The translations under genes were made by a program, and so were the position numbers. A stretch of 64,000 nt of DNA, taken from contig NZ_JAPNLE010000009.1 in the NCBI RefSeq assembly GCF_026627925.1, positions 2,294,001 to 2,358,000 of the forward strand, written 5' to 3'. The notes below the pieces were generated by a model. It searched no databases and was not told the DNA's origin. It saw only the letters and a list, made by a program, of their open reading frames with translations. Origin of the DNA: Cupriavidus sp. D39 (GTDB taxonomy: Bacteria; Pseudomonadota; Gammaproteobacteria; Burkholderiales; Burkholderiaceae). Shown in pieces: positions 1-8,147 of the stretch (positions within the stretch are counted from its first letter, which is position 1; every line of letters begins with the position of its first letter).

Positions 1-486
1 GACGTGAGTACAAGGGCATGCAAAACCCTTCGGCTACGATTCAGGAAAGTTGCGGAGGAAGGTAGAAGACAGGAAAACGGGAGGGATACCCGCAGCGACG
101 CTACGGGGATCATTGCAGGCAGGGGATGAGAGCTGGACGGACTTAGACAGCCCGCCCGGATGGCCCAAAAAATGGATAGACGGTGACCAAGGGAAGCGCT
201 TACGGTGCCAAAGCGCCCAAGCCCATGAACCGCATCCTGTCGTGGCGCGCCGCGCCGATGTCGATGTCAATGCCGCTAAAGCGGCGATAAGTGCTGACAG
301 AATAATCTGTAGAATTCAATTTGACAAGGTTGCCGGCGCTTCATGGCCCCTCACCTTAATTCAGGCGAGCTTCTTGAGCTGCCATGCGCTACGCCCCATA
401 GCACAGTTGACTTGTCCGATGCCCCCTTGATCAACGAAACCATCTCCCACGGCCGAGGCTACCACTGTCGCGCCCAGGAAAACGGT
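1..486. other. Left-edge stretch without a recognisable gene
   Basis: I see no convincing gene here. The short open frames on both strands have no recognisable domain and no ribosome binding site. The stretch ends where the ISL3-type transposase remnant begins, and the last 40-50 bases (a GACTTTCGTG-containing segment near 495 and the bases before it) probably belong to the terminal region of that element. The rest is flanking DNA of the mobile-element cluster. Confidence 0.4.
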
Positions 487-1580
487 TCATCCGACTTTCG
501 TGTGGGTCAGCGCAGCCGGATGTAGGTTGAGACCACCGCAGTGGAAGTAGACGGCGATCTTAAAGTGGTCCGGATTGCGATAGCCGCAGGCTCGCTTCTG
601 GACAGTGGCGATCTTGGAATTCAACCCCTCGGCAACGGCATTGGTGATGCGATGTTTGAAGTAGGTCAGCACATTCGGCAAGTGGCAGGCGATCAGCCGG
701 GCGGCGTCAATCATCGGCGCCAGCCGGCTATGGGTCGCCCAGAAGTACCAGCGCCTCCAGAAGCGTGTGGCCCAGCCGGTGGTGCGGTAATTCCACAGCC
801 CCCGCAGCGCCTCCTTCAAGGCCCAGGCTCGAGCTGTTTTCAGCTCCATCGTCCTCAGTGCATTGAAGCGTTCCCTGGACGGCTCCAGCATGTTCTCCGG
901 GTTGGTCAGCCACAGGTATTTGCTGCGAGCAAGGGTGTCGTCTCCGGCTTTCAGCAACGCCTTGTGCTCCTGCTTTCTGACTTTGTCCACCGCCTCAATG
1001 ACATGGCGCATGATGTGGAAGCGGTCAAAGACCATCTTCTCGTCTGCGCCAGGCACATTGGCCTGGCAGGCGTTGATGTAGGCCGGCCACATGTCCAGGC
1101 TGATTGCGTCAATGGCCTCGCGATCCGCCACCGGGAAGGCCTCGAAGTAAGCGGCCAAGCTGGCCTGCTTGCGCTCTTCTCCGATGTATTCCACCGTCGC
1201 TTCTTCCAGATCGCACACCAGCGTCATATAGCGATGTCCCTTGGCGATTGCCTTTTCATCCACGCCCATCAGCCGGGGCATCTCGTTGGCTTTCGCCGCC
1301 CGCCCCCTCAATACAGCTCTTTCCATCACGTGCCAGGCAGTCCCACGTAATGCGCAAGATCTCCGCGGCTCGCTTGACATTCGTTGCCAGCAATATGTCG
1401 ATGGCCAGCGCTTCAAACAGATGCGTAAACCGACTCCCAGCCTCCGCCCACGGCATCCTCACTTGCCTCACGCCATGCTCCGGACACGACACTCGCGGAG
1501 GCCGCGCGTGCAGATACGTCAGGAACTGGCAGCTATCCAGGTGTCGCCACACCCGTTCTCCAAGGTGGTCATAGACCCAC
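487..1580 (-). pseudogene. ISL3-family transposase, truncated and frameshifted
   Basis: This is a DDE transposase of the ISL3 family that would move an insertion sequence. The N-terminal fragment carries the family signature RHLDSCQFLTYLHARPPRV followed by a CPEHGVRQVRMPW stretch. The main fragment continues through GVDEKAIAKGHRY, a DLEEATVEYIGEERK segment and the C-terminal NAVAEGLNSKIA motif. The two fragments lie in different frames, and the switch falls near position 1340, where homologues read WDEAWH and two bases appear lost. The first 45-50 residues, with the usual zinc-binding cysteines, are missing: an in-frame TGA at about 1580 abuts the neighbouring IS4-type remnant. The element is therefore dead, and the neighbour probably inserted into it or recombined with it. 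Confidence 0.85.
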
Positions 1581-1594
1581 CCCTTTCAAAGTGA

Positions 1595-2554
1595 TTAGAC
1601 GACACGTCCAGCCTTGATGACACGGGCGGTAGAAACATGCCGCCGTGCTACGCATCCGGCCACATAGCCGTTCTTCTTCGGCGCTTTCGGTCCCCGCGTA
1701 TGTTTGCGCATCGCGCGGGGATCAACGTGCGTCGCCATCTTGATCAACTCGCGACCGAGCTGAGCTGGGGTGAGGAGGTCATAGGCCTGCCACACCTCGG
1801 GCGGCACCGCGATCATCATGCCGGCATAAGTTGCCCGGATTTCGCTGGCGAGGTAATACGGTGAGAGCTCGATGTCGCTGGTATCCAGCTCATGCCGGAT
1901 TCTCATCGCAGTCGCAATCACGCTCAGTACGTTATACGCGAGCGCCGCCACGCCGAAGGCCAGCAGCGCCGCGCGCGGTTGGCTCAACGAACGAATCTCA
2001 CTGTTGAGCACCGATTCCAGCCGCTGAAACATATTCCCTATGCTCCAGCGTCGCCGGTATAGCCGGGCGACGGCCTCGGCCGTCAGATGGGCGGACGGGA
2101 CATTGGTCAGCAGGCGGATGACGGTGTCACCATCCTCGGTGGCGCCATCCAGATGCAGCTCGATGCGCCGCAGCACCAGCGGCGCGTTCGATTCATCTGG
2201 GATGCTGACCGCTTGCTCGTACACGATGCCGGTTTCGACCCGGCCCATTTCGCGTAACGGATCCAGCTCGCTGGGGCTCGGATTGCGGCCGTGCTCCCGC
2301 ACGATGAAGGCGCTGCCGCGACGCTGCCACCCGGCAAGAATCGCCCGGGTGCTGAAGTTGCGATCGGCGATCCACAGTTCGGCCGGCTGGGCCGATGCGA
2401 GCAGGGTTTCCATGATGGCCCGCTCCTGGGCGTGCGCATCTTCACAGGGCACCAGATCGACGATCATCGCCGTGCCCGGGTCATAGACGACCAATGACTG
2501 CCCTGGCAAGGCCGCGGGCACGCCCACGGCCAAGACGGCTAAGCCGATCGTCAT
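1595..2554 (-). pseudogene. IS4-family transposase, N-terminally truncated, catalytic Glu lost
   Basis: The readable 319 residues match the C-terminal two thirds of an IS4-type DDE transposase. The second catalytic aspartate lies in WIADRNF (D64), and the Y-R-W signature is at residues 166-170. In family members this signature reads YRxRWxIE. Here it reads YRRRWSIGNMF, so the catalytic glutamate is a glycine (G173). The FQRLESVLNSEIRSL stretch and the hydrophobic FGVAALAYNVL segment follow as usual. The N-terminal part with the first catalytic Asp is absent. The frame begins with an ATG that overlaps the stop of the upstream unknown gene (ATGA), which I read as a junction accident rather than an operon. 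I infer that it is inactive. Confidence 0.8.
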
Positions 2555-2958
2555 AGCGATGCTCCCAGACTACAGTGTGAGATATAGGGATATAACTCCT
2601 GCCTGACCGCGTGGACGCGGCTCGACAGAAACAGTGGATCTGCCAGGCTGAATTCAAAGCGCAGCACCTGGTTGCGGATCCGGCGCCAGTGGCAGGGCAG
2701 CGCGCCTCTGCCCTGCCAGTAGGCGGTACAGGCGGCCACGCACTGTACGGCTGCCTGGTAGTGGGCCAGCTGGCCCTCCTGGTATTGCAGGTAGGCCGCC
2801 ACCAGCCGCTGCAGTTGCAGCGCGGCAGCCTGCTGGGGAGCAGGAAGGCGAAACGGCCGCTGCGCCAGGGTGGCCCCTAGGGCGTGGTACGGCGCGGCCG
2901 TCCGGGCGAGATCGCCGGCGTGGCGTGCCGTTTGCCAGAGGACAAACATGCCGCTCAT
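2551..2958 (-). CDS. Unknown protein divergent from an XRE regulator, probably truncated by an IS
   Basis: A 135-residue frame starting at the ATG at 2958 (MSGMFVLWQTARHAGD). It is rich in Ala, Gln and Leu, with a helical middle (QQAAALQLQRLVAAYLQYQEGQLAHYQAA) and scattered Cys and Trp. I recognise no domain and no membrane segment. Its 3' end runs into the IS4-type remnant, so the last residues (SHCSLGASL) may come from the insertion sequence and the original protein may have been longer. It is divergently arranged with the small XRE regulator, and the gap between them carries a pair of direct repeats, so that regulator probably controls it. The frame stays open upstream to 3144, but that extension would cross the repeats. 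Confidence 0.45.
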   Translation of the reverse strand: MSGMFVLWQTARHAGDLARTAAPYHALGATLAQRPFRLPAPQQAAALQLQRLVAAYLQYQEGQLAHYQAAVQCVAACTAYWQGRGALPCHWRRIRNQVLRFEFSLADPLFLSSRVHAVRQELYPYISHCSLGASL

Positions 2959-3038
2959 GGTGAGAGTGTGCTCCGGTTCGGCGCCGGCAAGGGGATGCCG
3001 ACGCCGACATAGCATAGCCAACCTCGCCCGGAATGTCA

Positions 3039-3064
3039 CGATTAGTGTGTGGCCGATTAGTGTG
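3039..3064. promoter_or_regulatory. Two direct repeats, putative operator of the XRE regulator
   Basis: The 11-mer CGATTAGTGTG occurs at 3039-3049 and again at 3054-3064, 15 bp from start to start (about one and a half helical turns). The pair sits in the 127-bp gap between the divergent unknown gene (start 2958) and the XRE gene (start 3086), where small autoregulating XRE proteins usually bind. The role is inferred from position and repetition. Confidence 0.5.
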
Positions 3065-3085
3065 CACCCTCCCACAGTAGGGGCC

Positions 3086-3301
3086 ATGAAAACGATCCTA
3101 CGCCGTCGCTTTGGCAAGCGCATTCGTGAACTTCGCCAAGCCACCGGCCTGTCCCAGGAAGCCTTTGCCGATCATGTGGGCTTTGCCCGCACCTACATGA
3201 GCCGGATTGAGACCGGCGCTGCCAACCCGTCGCTGGACGCGATCGAAGCGCTGGCCACGGCGCTGCGGATCAGCGTGGCGGAACTCTTCAGCACACTTTG
3301 A
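3086..3301 (+). CDS. Small XRE-family transcriptional regulator
   Basis: A 71-residue protein that is almost entirely one Cro/CI-type helix-turn-helix domain. Residues 8-65 contain the family landmarks IRELRQATGLSQEAFA, FARTYMSRIETG and PSLDAIEALATALRISVAELF. It has no effector or toxin domain. Such stand-alone proteins repress or activate a neighbouring gene and their own promoter. The ATG at 3086 is preceded by a GTAGGGG stretch that can serve as a ribosome binding site. It is divergent from the unknown gene at 2551-2958 with paired direct repeats between them, the layout of restriction-modification controllers and plasmid or phage regulators. I see no methyltransferase or nuclease adjoining it on that side. 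Confidence 0.85.
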   Translation: MKTILRRRFGKRIRELRQATGLSQEAFADHVGFARTYMSRIETGAANPSLDAIEALATALRISVAELFSTL

Positions 3302-3437
3302 GCGCGGTGATCTGCGATCCTTGGGTCCCTAACAGGCTGCTGAAACAAACGATGAAGCTTTCCCTGTGCGGTTTTTGTGCCCCGCATTTTTCACAGTCCG
3401 GAAGCTGCGCGTCACTTCATCACCTTTTTCAGTGATT

Positions 3438-3457
3438 GGGGGCCGGTTTCCGGCCCC
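3438..3457. terminator. Short GC-rich hairpin beside an IS remnant
   Basis: GGGGCCGG, a TTT loop and CCGGCCCC form a strong 8-bp stem. It lies just past the stop codon of the IS5/IS1182-type remnant, so it was probably that transposase's terminator. A T tract is weak on either side, so efficiency is uncertain. Confidence 0.45.
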
Positions 3458-3467
3458 ATTGCCGCGA

Positions 3468-3702
3468 TTACTGCAACTGCGGACGGATTCGTCCCAGCGA
3501 GCGCATGCGCACGAGGTTGTAGGTGGCCATGCTCAGGACAAACCACTGGTCGACCTTCTTCAGGCTGCGCGCCATCACCTGACGCATGCGCCCCACTGTA
3601 TTGACCCAGCCGAAGCCCTACTCGATCAGCTTGCGCGTTTGCTGCGAGATGACATAACCCTCGCTGCGAGCAATGGCATCAGGAACGGTCCGAGCGTAGT
3701 CC
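3468..3702 (-). pseudogene. IS5/IS1182-type transposase, C-terminal remnant
   Basis: Reading leftward, the remnant encodes about 75 residues of a DDE transposase C-terminus: DAIARSEGYVISQQTRKLIE, then GFGWVNTVGRMRQVM, KKVDQWFVLSMATYNLVR and RIRPQLQ before a TAA at 3468-3470. An in-frame TAG at 3618-3620 replaces the codon that is normally Gln in the KLIEQGFGW motif. Nothing of the N-terminal two thirds survives. At 3327-3345 a CTAACAGGCTGCTGAAA-type sequence resembles the terminal repeat common in such elements, which would put the left end of the remnant near there. It is non-functional. Confidence 0.75.
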
Positions 3703-3893
3703 CGAGGTGTTTTGTGCCACGTGCGGCGTCACCTTCATCTCCAGGCATGCGTGAATGTGTTGATTTGCATCCAAATCTGACCCAGGTAACGCTGGTTTTT
3801 GCATCGAATGTTGACCCACGTATAGAACACTGTCCTGCTCGGGAACCCTAGACAGACCAGCGGGTCCGTCTACTGACATTTAGGCGGCGCAAG

Positions 3894-4841
3894 ATGGAAG
3901 TCCTGTTTCTGGACCAAAACAAGTGGATCGAACTCGCCCGCGTGCGAGCAGGTGTGGTGACCACGGGTCCAGCGTACATTGCCTACGCAGAACTCCACGA
4001 GGCCGTCGACAAAGGCCGAGTCATTGCCCCGTTGACGGTCTCTCATATCCTGGAGACATCCAAGCGCAACGACCAAACAAGTCGTACGCACGTCGTCGAG
4101 GTACAGTCCGCCCTTAGTAAGGGCTGGGTCTTCAGAAGTCGTGAAGCCCGAATTCTGATCGAGATGCGGAACGCGTTGCACTCCATATTCGAGGAGTCCC
4201 CGGTTCAGTTTGACTTAAACTGGGCCATCGCTCCAAGTTTCATGCAAGCGTTCGAGACTTTCGACACGCTCGTGGCTTCGCATACCGAGGCTACTACATC
4301 TCGCTTCCTGAATGAGCACGTTGATCCGAAGCGTCAATACATCGACTACATGCTCGATCAGGACGACCAGCGCCGTCGAACGGCCCATGCCGCATTCTCC
4401 GCTGAATCGGACGCGCTTCTTGCCAGAATCGAACAACGTCGCGCGCTCATGAGAGGCGCAACAATCGATTTGCGCTGGCGAGCATATGCGGCTCTGCTCT
4501 TCTACGATCATCAAGGCTATGTTGCCCACATGCTCGAGGTCATTGGGCATACCGTAGATGAAATGAAGCAGCTCGGACCGGAGGCAATTGTGACGTTCAT
4601 CCGAAACGTTCCAACTTTGAACGTGGAGGCTGCGTTAGCCACTCGCCTGGAGGCGCAGACCGGTTCTCTGGAGCCGAATGACATTCGCGACATGCAGTCC
4701 TTCTGCGCCACCATTCCATACGCAAACCGTCTGGTTGCGGAGAAAAGTTTCATTTCCCTGGCACGGCAAGCCAAGCTGGATGCCAGTTATCAAGCTGGCT
4801 TGTACACGAACCTGACAGACATCAGTGGCGTGTACAAATGA
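3894..4841 (+). CDS. PIN-like nuclease candidate of unknown role
   Basis: A 315-residue soluble protein with no signal peptide. The first strand reads VLFLDQNKW, with an invariant-looking D7 and N9, as in PIN-like ribonuclease folds. Acidic residues E33, E36 and E54 lie in the next helices. Near the C-terminus NDIRD (262-266) is followed by IPYANRLVAE (PY at 275-276, E283), matching the pattern in which PIN-like proteins place their last metal-binding acids before the final strand and helix. The middle (100-240) is helical and unassigned. Its GC content is lower than that of the genes to its right. It stands alone between IS debris and tRNA-Gly, with no antitoxin-sized partner. I infer a metal-dependent RNase-like toxin or defence protein; the exact function is unknown. 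Confidence 0.55.
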   Translation: MEVLFLDQNKWIELARVRAGVVTTGPAYIAYAELHEAVDKGRVIAPLTVSHILETSKRNDQTSRTHVVEVQSALSKGWVFRSREARILIEMRNALHSIFEESPVQFDLNWAIAPSFMQAFETFDTLVASHTEATTSRFLNEHVDPKRQYIDYMLDQDDQRRRTAHAAFSAESDALLARIEQRRALMRGATIDLRWRAYAALLFYDHQGYVAHMLEVIGHTVDEMKQLGPEAIVTFIRNVPTLNVEAALATRLEAQTGSLEPNDIRDMQSFCATIPYANRLVAEKSFISLARQAKLDASYQAGLYTNLTDISGVYK

Positions 4842-4958
4842 CGCGTACCACTCAGACAAATGGAGACTCAAGAGTCTGGTTGCGAAAGTAACGCCAGCGT
4901 ACCCAGCAAGCCGAGTGGCAGTGGATACACTTTTCAATGCAGCAGCCAGCACGGGCGC

Positions 4959-4988
4959 TTGCACTTGCCGGGGAATCCCGCGTAGAAT
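4959..4988 (+). promoter_or_regulatory. Likely promoter of tRNA-Gly
   Basis: TTGCAC (4959-4964), an 18-bp spacer and TAGAAT (4983-4988) place a start point about 7 bases after the -10 box, just before the mature tRNA 5' end at 4998. The -10 box is good and the -35 box is weak. Confidence 0.5.
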
Positions 4989-4997
4989 CGCGGTTTC

Positions 4998-5072
4998 GCG
5001 GGCGTCGTATAATGGCCATTACCTTAGCTTCCCAAGCTAAAGACGTGGGTTCGATTCCCATCGCCCGCTCCA
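4998..5072 (+). tRNA. tRNA-Gly (anticodon CCC)
   Basis: A 75-nt tRNA with CCA encoded. The acceptor arms GCGGGCG (4998-5004) and CGCCCGC (5062-5068) pair fully. The anticodon stem TTAGC/GCTAA encloses the loop TTCCCAA, with anticodon CCC at 5031-5033, which reads GGG. The T arm carries GGTTCGATTCC. It sits between the IS-rich zone and trmB. I found no second copy of its 3' end in the window that would mark an attachment site. Confidence 0.95.
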
Positions 5073-5148
5073 CCTCAGATTGAGACGAGCCGCCTTCGCC
5101 ACTGGTCGCATGCCCGATCAGGATTCGCCCGGCGGCTTTTTTGTTGCC

Positions 5149-5916
5149 ATGCTCCCCCAAGACCCGAGTTCCGACCCGACGCCAGCCGACGACGCTGACA
5201 ACGCGCCCGCCAAGGCTGCCGACGGCAGCGACGTGGCGCATCCGCGCCGTATCCGTTCCTTCGTGCGCCGCGCGGGGCGAACCTCCACCGGCCAGCAGCG
5301 TGCCATCGATGACCTGGGGCCGCGCTTTATCCTGCCCTACGCACCGCAACCGCTCGACTGGGAGGCCACGTTTGGCCGCGCCGCGCCGGCGATCCTCGAG
5401 ATCGGGTTCGGCATGGGCGAGACCACCGCGCATATCGCGCAACTGCGCCCCCAGGACAACTTCCTGGGCTGCGAGGTGCATGAACCCGGCGTGGGCGCCC
5501 TGCTCAAGCTGCTGGGCGAGCGCGAGATCGGCAATGTGCGGATCATGTCGCATGACGCCGTTGAGGTCATCGCGCACATGCTGACGCAATCCTGCCTGGA
5601 CGGCGTGCATATTTTCTTCCCCGACCCGTGGCACAAGAAGCGCCACAACAAGCGGCGCCTGGTGCAGCCGCCGCTGGTCAAGCTGCTGGCCGACCGCCTC
5701 AAGCCGGGCGGCTACCTGCACTGCGCGACCGACTGGGAAGAATATGCTCACCAGATGGTGGAAGTGTTGTCGGGCGAGCCCACCCTGGCCAACACCTCGG
5801 ACGCCGCCGACGGCTTTGCGCCGCGGCCGGACTACCGCCCGGTGACCAAGTTCGAACGCCGCGGCGTGCGGCTGGGGCATGGCGTGTGGGACGTGGTGTT
5901 CCGCAAGCGGGCCTGA
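5149..5916 (+). CDS. trmB: tRNA (guanine-46-N7)-methyltransferase
   Basis: TrmB uses S-adenosylmethionine to make m7G46 in the variable loop of tRNAs. The SAM-binding motif [14 protein letters not shown] and the family signature [15 protein letters not shown] are both present, followed by [15 protein letters not shown] and a C-terminal TKFERRG segment. This gives 255 residues, the usual size plus a disordered acidic N-terminus. I chose the ATG at 5149 ([10 protein letters not shown]). An in-frame ATG at 5110 is the alternative, and neither has a strong Shine-Dalgarno. It lies directly after tRNA-Gly and is convergent with uppP, sharing a bidirectional terminator. Confidence 0.93.
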   Translation: MLPQDPSSDPTPADDADNAPAKAADGSDVAHPRRIRSFVRRAGRTSTGQQRAIDDLGPRFILPYAPQPLDWEATFGRAAPAILEIGFGMGETTAHIAQLRPQDNFLGCEVHEPGVGALLKLLGEREIGNVRIMSHDAVEVIAHMLTQSCLDGVHIFFPDPWHKKRHNKRRLVQPPLVKLLADRLKPGGYLHCATDWEEYAHQMVEVLSGEPTLANTSDAADGFAPRPDYRPVTKFERRGVRLGHGVWDVVFRKRA

Positions 5917-5946
5917 AGGCGAAGGCCGCGCCGAGAGACGGCGCAC

Positions 5947-5983
5947 AATAAAAAAGCGTGGCCTGGAGCCACGCTTTTTTATT
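5947..5983. terminator. Bidirectional rho-independent terminator between trmB and uppP
   Basis: A near-perfect inverted repeat: AATAAAAAAGCGTGGC (5947-5962), the loop CTGGA, and GCCACGCTTTTTTATT (5968-5983). The A tract on one side and the T tract on the other let it stop transcription from both convergent genes. Confidence 0.93.
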
Positions 5984-6030
5984 CCTGCGACAGTCGCCGG
6001 TGCTACCTATTGCGACTACCGCGACCGCCT

Positions 6031-6912
6031 TCAAGCATGCCAGGCGATCAGCCCCGAGTACGCGGTCGCCAGCACAACGATGCCGAAGATGATCCGGTAC
6101 CAGGCAAAGGGCTTGAAGTCATGGGTGGCGACAAAGCGCAGCAGCCAGCGCACGCACAGGAAGGCGGACAGGAAGGCGAAGACGAAGCCGATGCCGAAGA
6201 TGCCCAGGTCGTCGGCGGACAGCAGCGCGCGGGACTTGTACAGCTCGTAGACGGTGGCGCCGAAGATCACCGGGATCGCCAGGAAGAAGGAGAACTCGGT
6301 GGCCACCTGGCGCGACAGCCCGAACAGCATGCCGCCGATAATGGTGGCGCCGGAACGCGAGGTGCCCGGGATCAGCGCGAAACACTGCGCCAGCCCGACC
6401 TTGATCGCATCGCGCCAGTGCAGGTCGTCGACCGACTCGATGCGCGGTGCGCCGGCCTTGGCGGCCTCCAGCAGCGCGTTGCCTTGCGGGTGGGAGACCT
6501 GGCCGCGATGGCTTTCGCGCCATTCGGCCCACAAGATCACCACACCGCCGATGATAAACGCGGTGGCCACGGTGATCGGGTTGAACAAGTGGGCCTTGAT
6601 CCACTTGCCGAATACGAGCGCCAGCACGATCGCCGGCACGGTGGCCACGATCACATTGATGGCAAAGCGCCGGGCCTTTTCATCGGTGGCCAGTCCGCCC
6701 ACCACGGTGACGATGCGGTGGCGGAACTCCCAGCAAACCGCCAGGATGGCGCCGAACTGGATCACGATCTCGAAGATCTTGCCTTTTTCATCATTGAAGT
6801 CGAGCAGCTGGCCGGCGAGGATCAGGTGGCCGGTGCTGGAGATGGGCAGGAACTCGGTCAGTCCTTCGACGATGCCGAGGATCACGGCTTTCAGGGCGAG
6901 GGCAATATCCAT
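6031..6912 (-). CDS. uppP: Undecaprenyl-diphosphatase (BacA type)
   Basis: This integral membrane phosphatase converts undecaprenyl diphosphate to the monophosphate lipid carrier used for peptidoglycan and the polysaccharides encoded further right. It has 293 residues from the ATG at 6912; the open frame upstream of that has no family similarity. The first catalytic motif is EGLTE (16-20) followed by [10 protein letters not shown] with H29. The second is the PGTSRSGAT loop (182-190) with R186. Multiple hydrophobic helices fit the BacA fold. It is convergent with trmB. Overproduction of this family gives bacitracin resistance, which is family knowledge and not seen here. Confidence 0.95.
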   Translation of the reverse strand: MDIALALKAVILGIVEGLTEFLPISSTGHLILAGQLLDFNDEKGKIFEIVIQFGAILAVCWEFRHRIVTVVGGLATDEKARRFAINVIVATVPAIVLALVFGKWIKAHLFNPITVATAFIIGGVVILWAEWRESHRGQVSHPQGNALLEAAKAGAPRIESVDDLHWRDAIKVGLAQCFALIPGTSRSGATIIGGMLFGLSRQVATEFSFFLAIPVIFGATVYELYKSRALLSADDLGIFGIGFVFAFLSAFLCVRWLLRFVATHDFKPFAWYRIIFGIVVLATAYSGLIAWHA

Positions 6913-7114
6913 GCTGATTGGAATGAGTGGAATGCTGAATGGAGGAGCAAAGGAAAAGCCAGGAACAGGCCGAGGACAAGCGAGCAAAAAGGAAACGAGC
7001 AACCGTCAACCCTATGCCATCAGCCACGCACCAGGCGCCAGGAATCACGACTATCCGCCACGACCATGACACCGGAGTGGCTGTGCAAAGCGCATGCCTG
7101 CGCGTGGCGCGTCA

Positions 7115-7675
7115 TCAAGGACGATTGATCTTGACGTTGATCCCGTTGGGCAAAACGGTGATTGTACCGGGTTCGACACTGGCGCCGGCGAGGCGCAGCT
7201 CGTCGGGACGGAAGGTGTAGAGCGGATAGCCCTGCAACAACTGCTCCGCAAGGATGCCGCCGAGCGCATTGAGCTGGCGCGTGAATTGAGGCGGCAGGCC
7301 TTTGACGTCGAACTGCTGGACCTGCGGATCCTGCAGCACCACCGCGCGGCTGGCCGGATCGTAGCGCAGACCGCTGTCCAGCGCGAAGCGGCCTGCCAGC
7401 GGCTCGCCGAAGAACAGGCGGTTGTTTACGGTGGCGTCGAACTGCACGTTGACCCGGTTGCGGCTGGGATCGAGCGTGAGCTGCGGGTTGGCGAGCTGGA
7501 TGTCGAACAGCTCCATGTAGCGCTTGTTGAACGGAAACTTGCGCTCCAGGGCCGATTGCAGCTGACTCTGTGAGAAGGTGTAATCGTTGCCCATCATGCC
7601 GCAGGCAGCCAGTGCCGCGGCCAGCGCGGCGGTGCCGCTTGCTGCCAGCCAACGCCGGCGAGTGATCATGACCAT
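7115..7675 (-). CDS. DUF1439 family lipoprotein
   Basis: A 186-residue protein with a lipoprotein signal: the basic start ITRRRWLAA, a hydrophobic Ala-rich core and a lipobox ending at C25 (LAAC). The RRRW at residues 6-9 is a near twin-arginine pattern, so Tat export is possible. The mature part (TFSQSQLQSALERKFPF, NALGGILAEQLLQGYPLY) matches the DUF1439 family of periplasmic lipid-binding-like lipoproteins of uncertain function (E. coli YceB). The ATG at 7675 has an AAGGA ribosome binding site 8 bases upstream. It is followed closely upstream by the YkgJ gene in the same direction, so the two may be co-transcribed. Confidence 0.85.
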   Translation of the reverse strand: MVMITRRRWLAASGTAALAAALAACGMMGNDYTFSQSQLQSALERKFPFNKRYMELFDIQLANPQLTLDPSRNRVNVQFDATVNNRLFFGEPLAGRFALDSGLRYDPASRAVVLQDPQVQQFDVKGLPPQFTRQLNALGGILAEQLLQGYPLYTFRPDELRLAGASVEPGTITVLPNGINVKINRP

Positions 7676-7694
7676 CTGTTTGTTCCTTGCGGGT

Positions 7695-7979
7695 TCAGCC
7701 GGCGCGGCCAGGCGCGGTGGCAACCTCGAGTTGCGTCAGCCAGGCCAGCGCATGCCCGCGGGTTTCGCCGCACATGTCGGCAGAGGGCTTGAGCCCGGCG
7801 CAAAATGCCGGCCGCGTGGGCTCGCCAAAAATCGCGCAGCGCCGGTCGGGCAGCAACTGCACACAGGGTACGCCGGCCGGCTTGCCGCCGGGCATGCCGG
7901 GAATCGGCGAGGTGATGGAGGGCGCGGTGCAACAAGCGCCACAATCGGGCCGGCAGGAGAGTTCAGACTGATGGGACAT
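7695..7979 (-). CDS. YkgJ family cysteine-cluster protein
   Basis: A 94-residue cytoplasmic protein with eight cysteines at 9, 13, 16, 17, 39, 48, 60 and 70. The pattern CxxxCxxCC followed by Cxx[15 protein letters not shown] and MCG is the YkgJ/UPF0153 type, thought to bind zinc or an iron-sulfur cluster; no reaction is known. It lies 19 bp upstream of the DUF1439 lipoprotein gene in the same direction and is divergent from the TetR gene. The start at 7979 gives [17 protein letters not shown], the expected position for the first cysteines. Confidence 0.85.
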   Translation of the reverse strand: MSHQSELSCRPDCGACCTAPSITSPIPGMPGGKPAGVPCVQLLPDRRCAIFGEPTRPAFCAGLKPSADMCGETRGHALAWLTQLEVATAPGRAG

Positions 7980-8147
7980 GGCAAAGGTTCAGGCGCGGAC
8001 GACGCCCGGCAGCCCGTATTGTGCCCCAAGCCGTTCGGCCCTCCCCGCGCTTGACCGCCGGATTCCGCTCCACTACATTACTGACCCAAGAGTTATTAAT
8101 TAGCAAATCTCGCGGCGCGCCCGCCCGCAGAGGTGCGCAGCGCCCCA

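Noticed and set aside
4998..5072. tRNA-Gly as an attachment site of an integrative island
   Set aside because: I found no repeated 3' end of the tRNA and no integrase, and the accessory DNA lies on the 5' side rather than the usual 3' side.
4852..5946. 364-codon leftward frame running through tRNA-Gly and trmB
   Set aside because: It crosses a tRNA gene and the antisense of trmB; a real gene cannot be supported.
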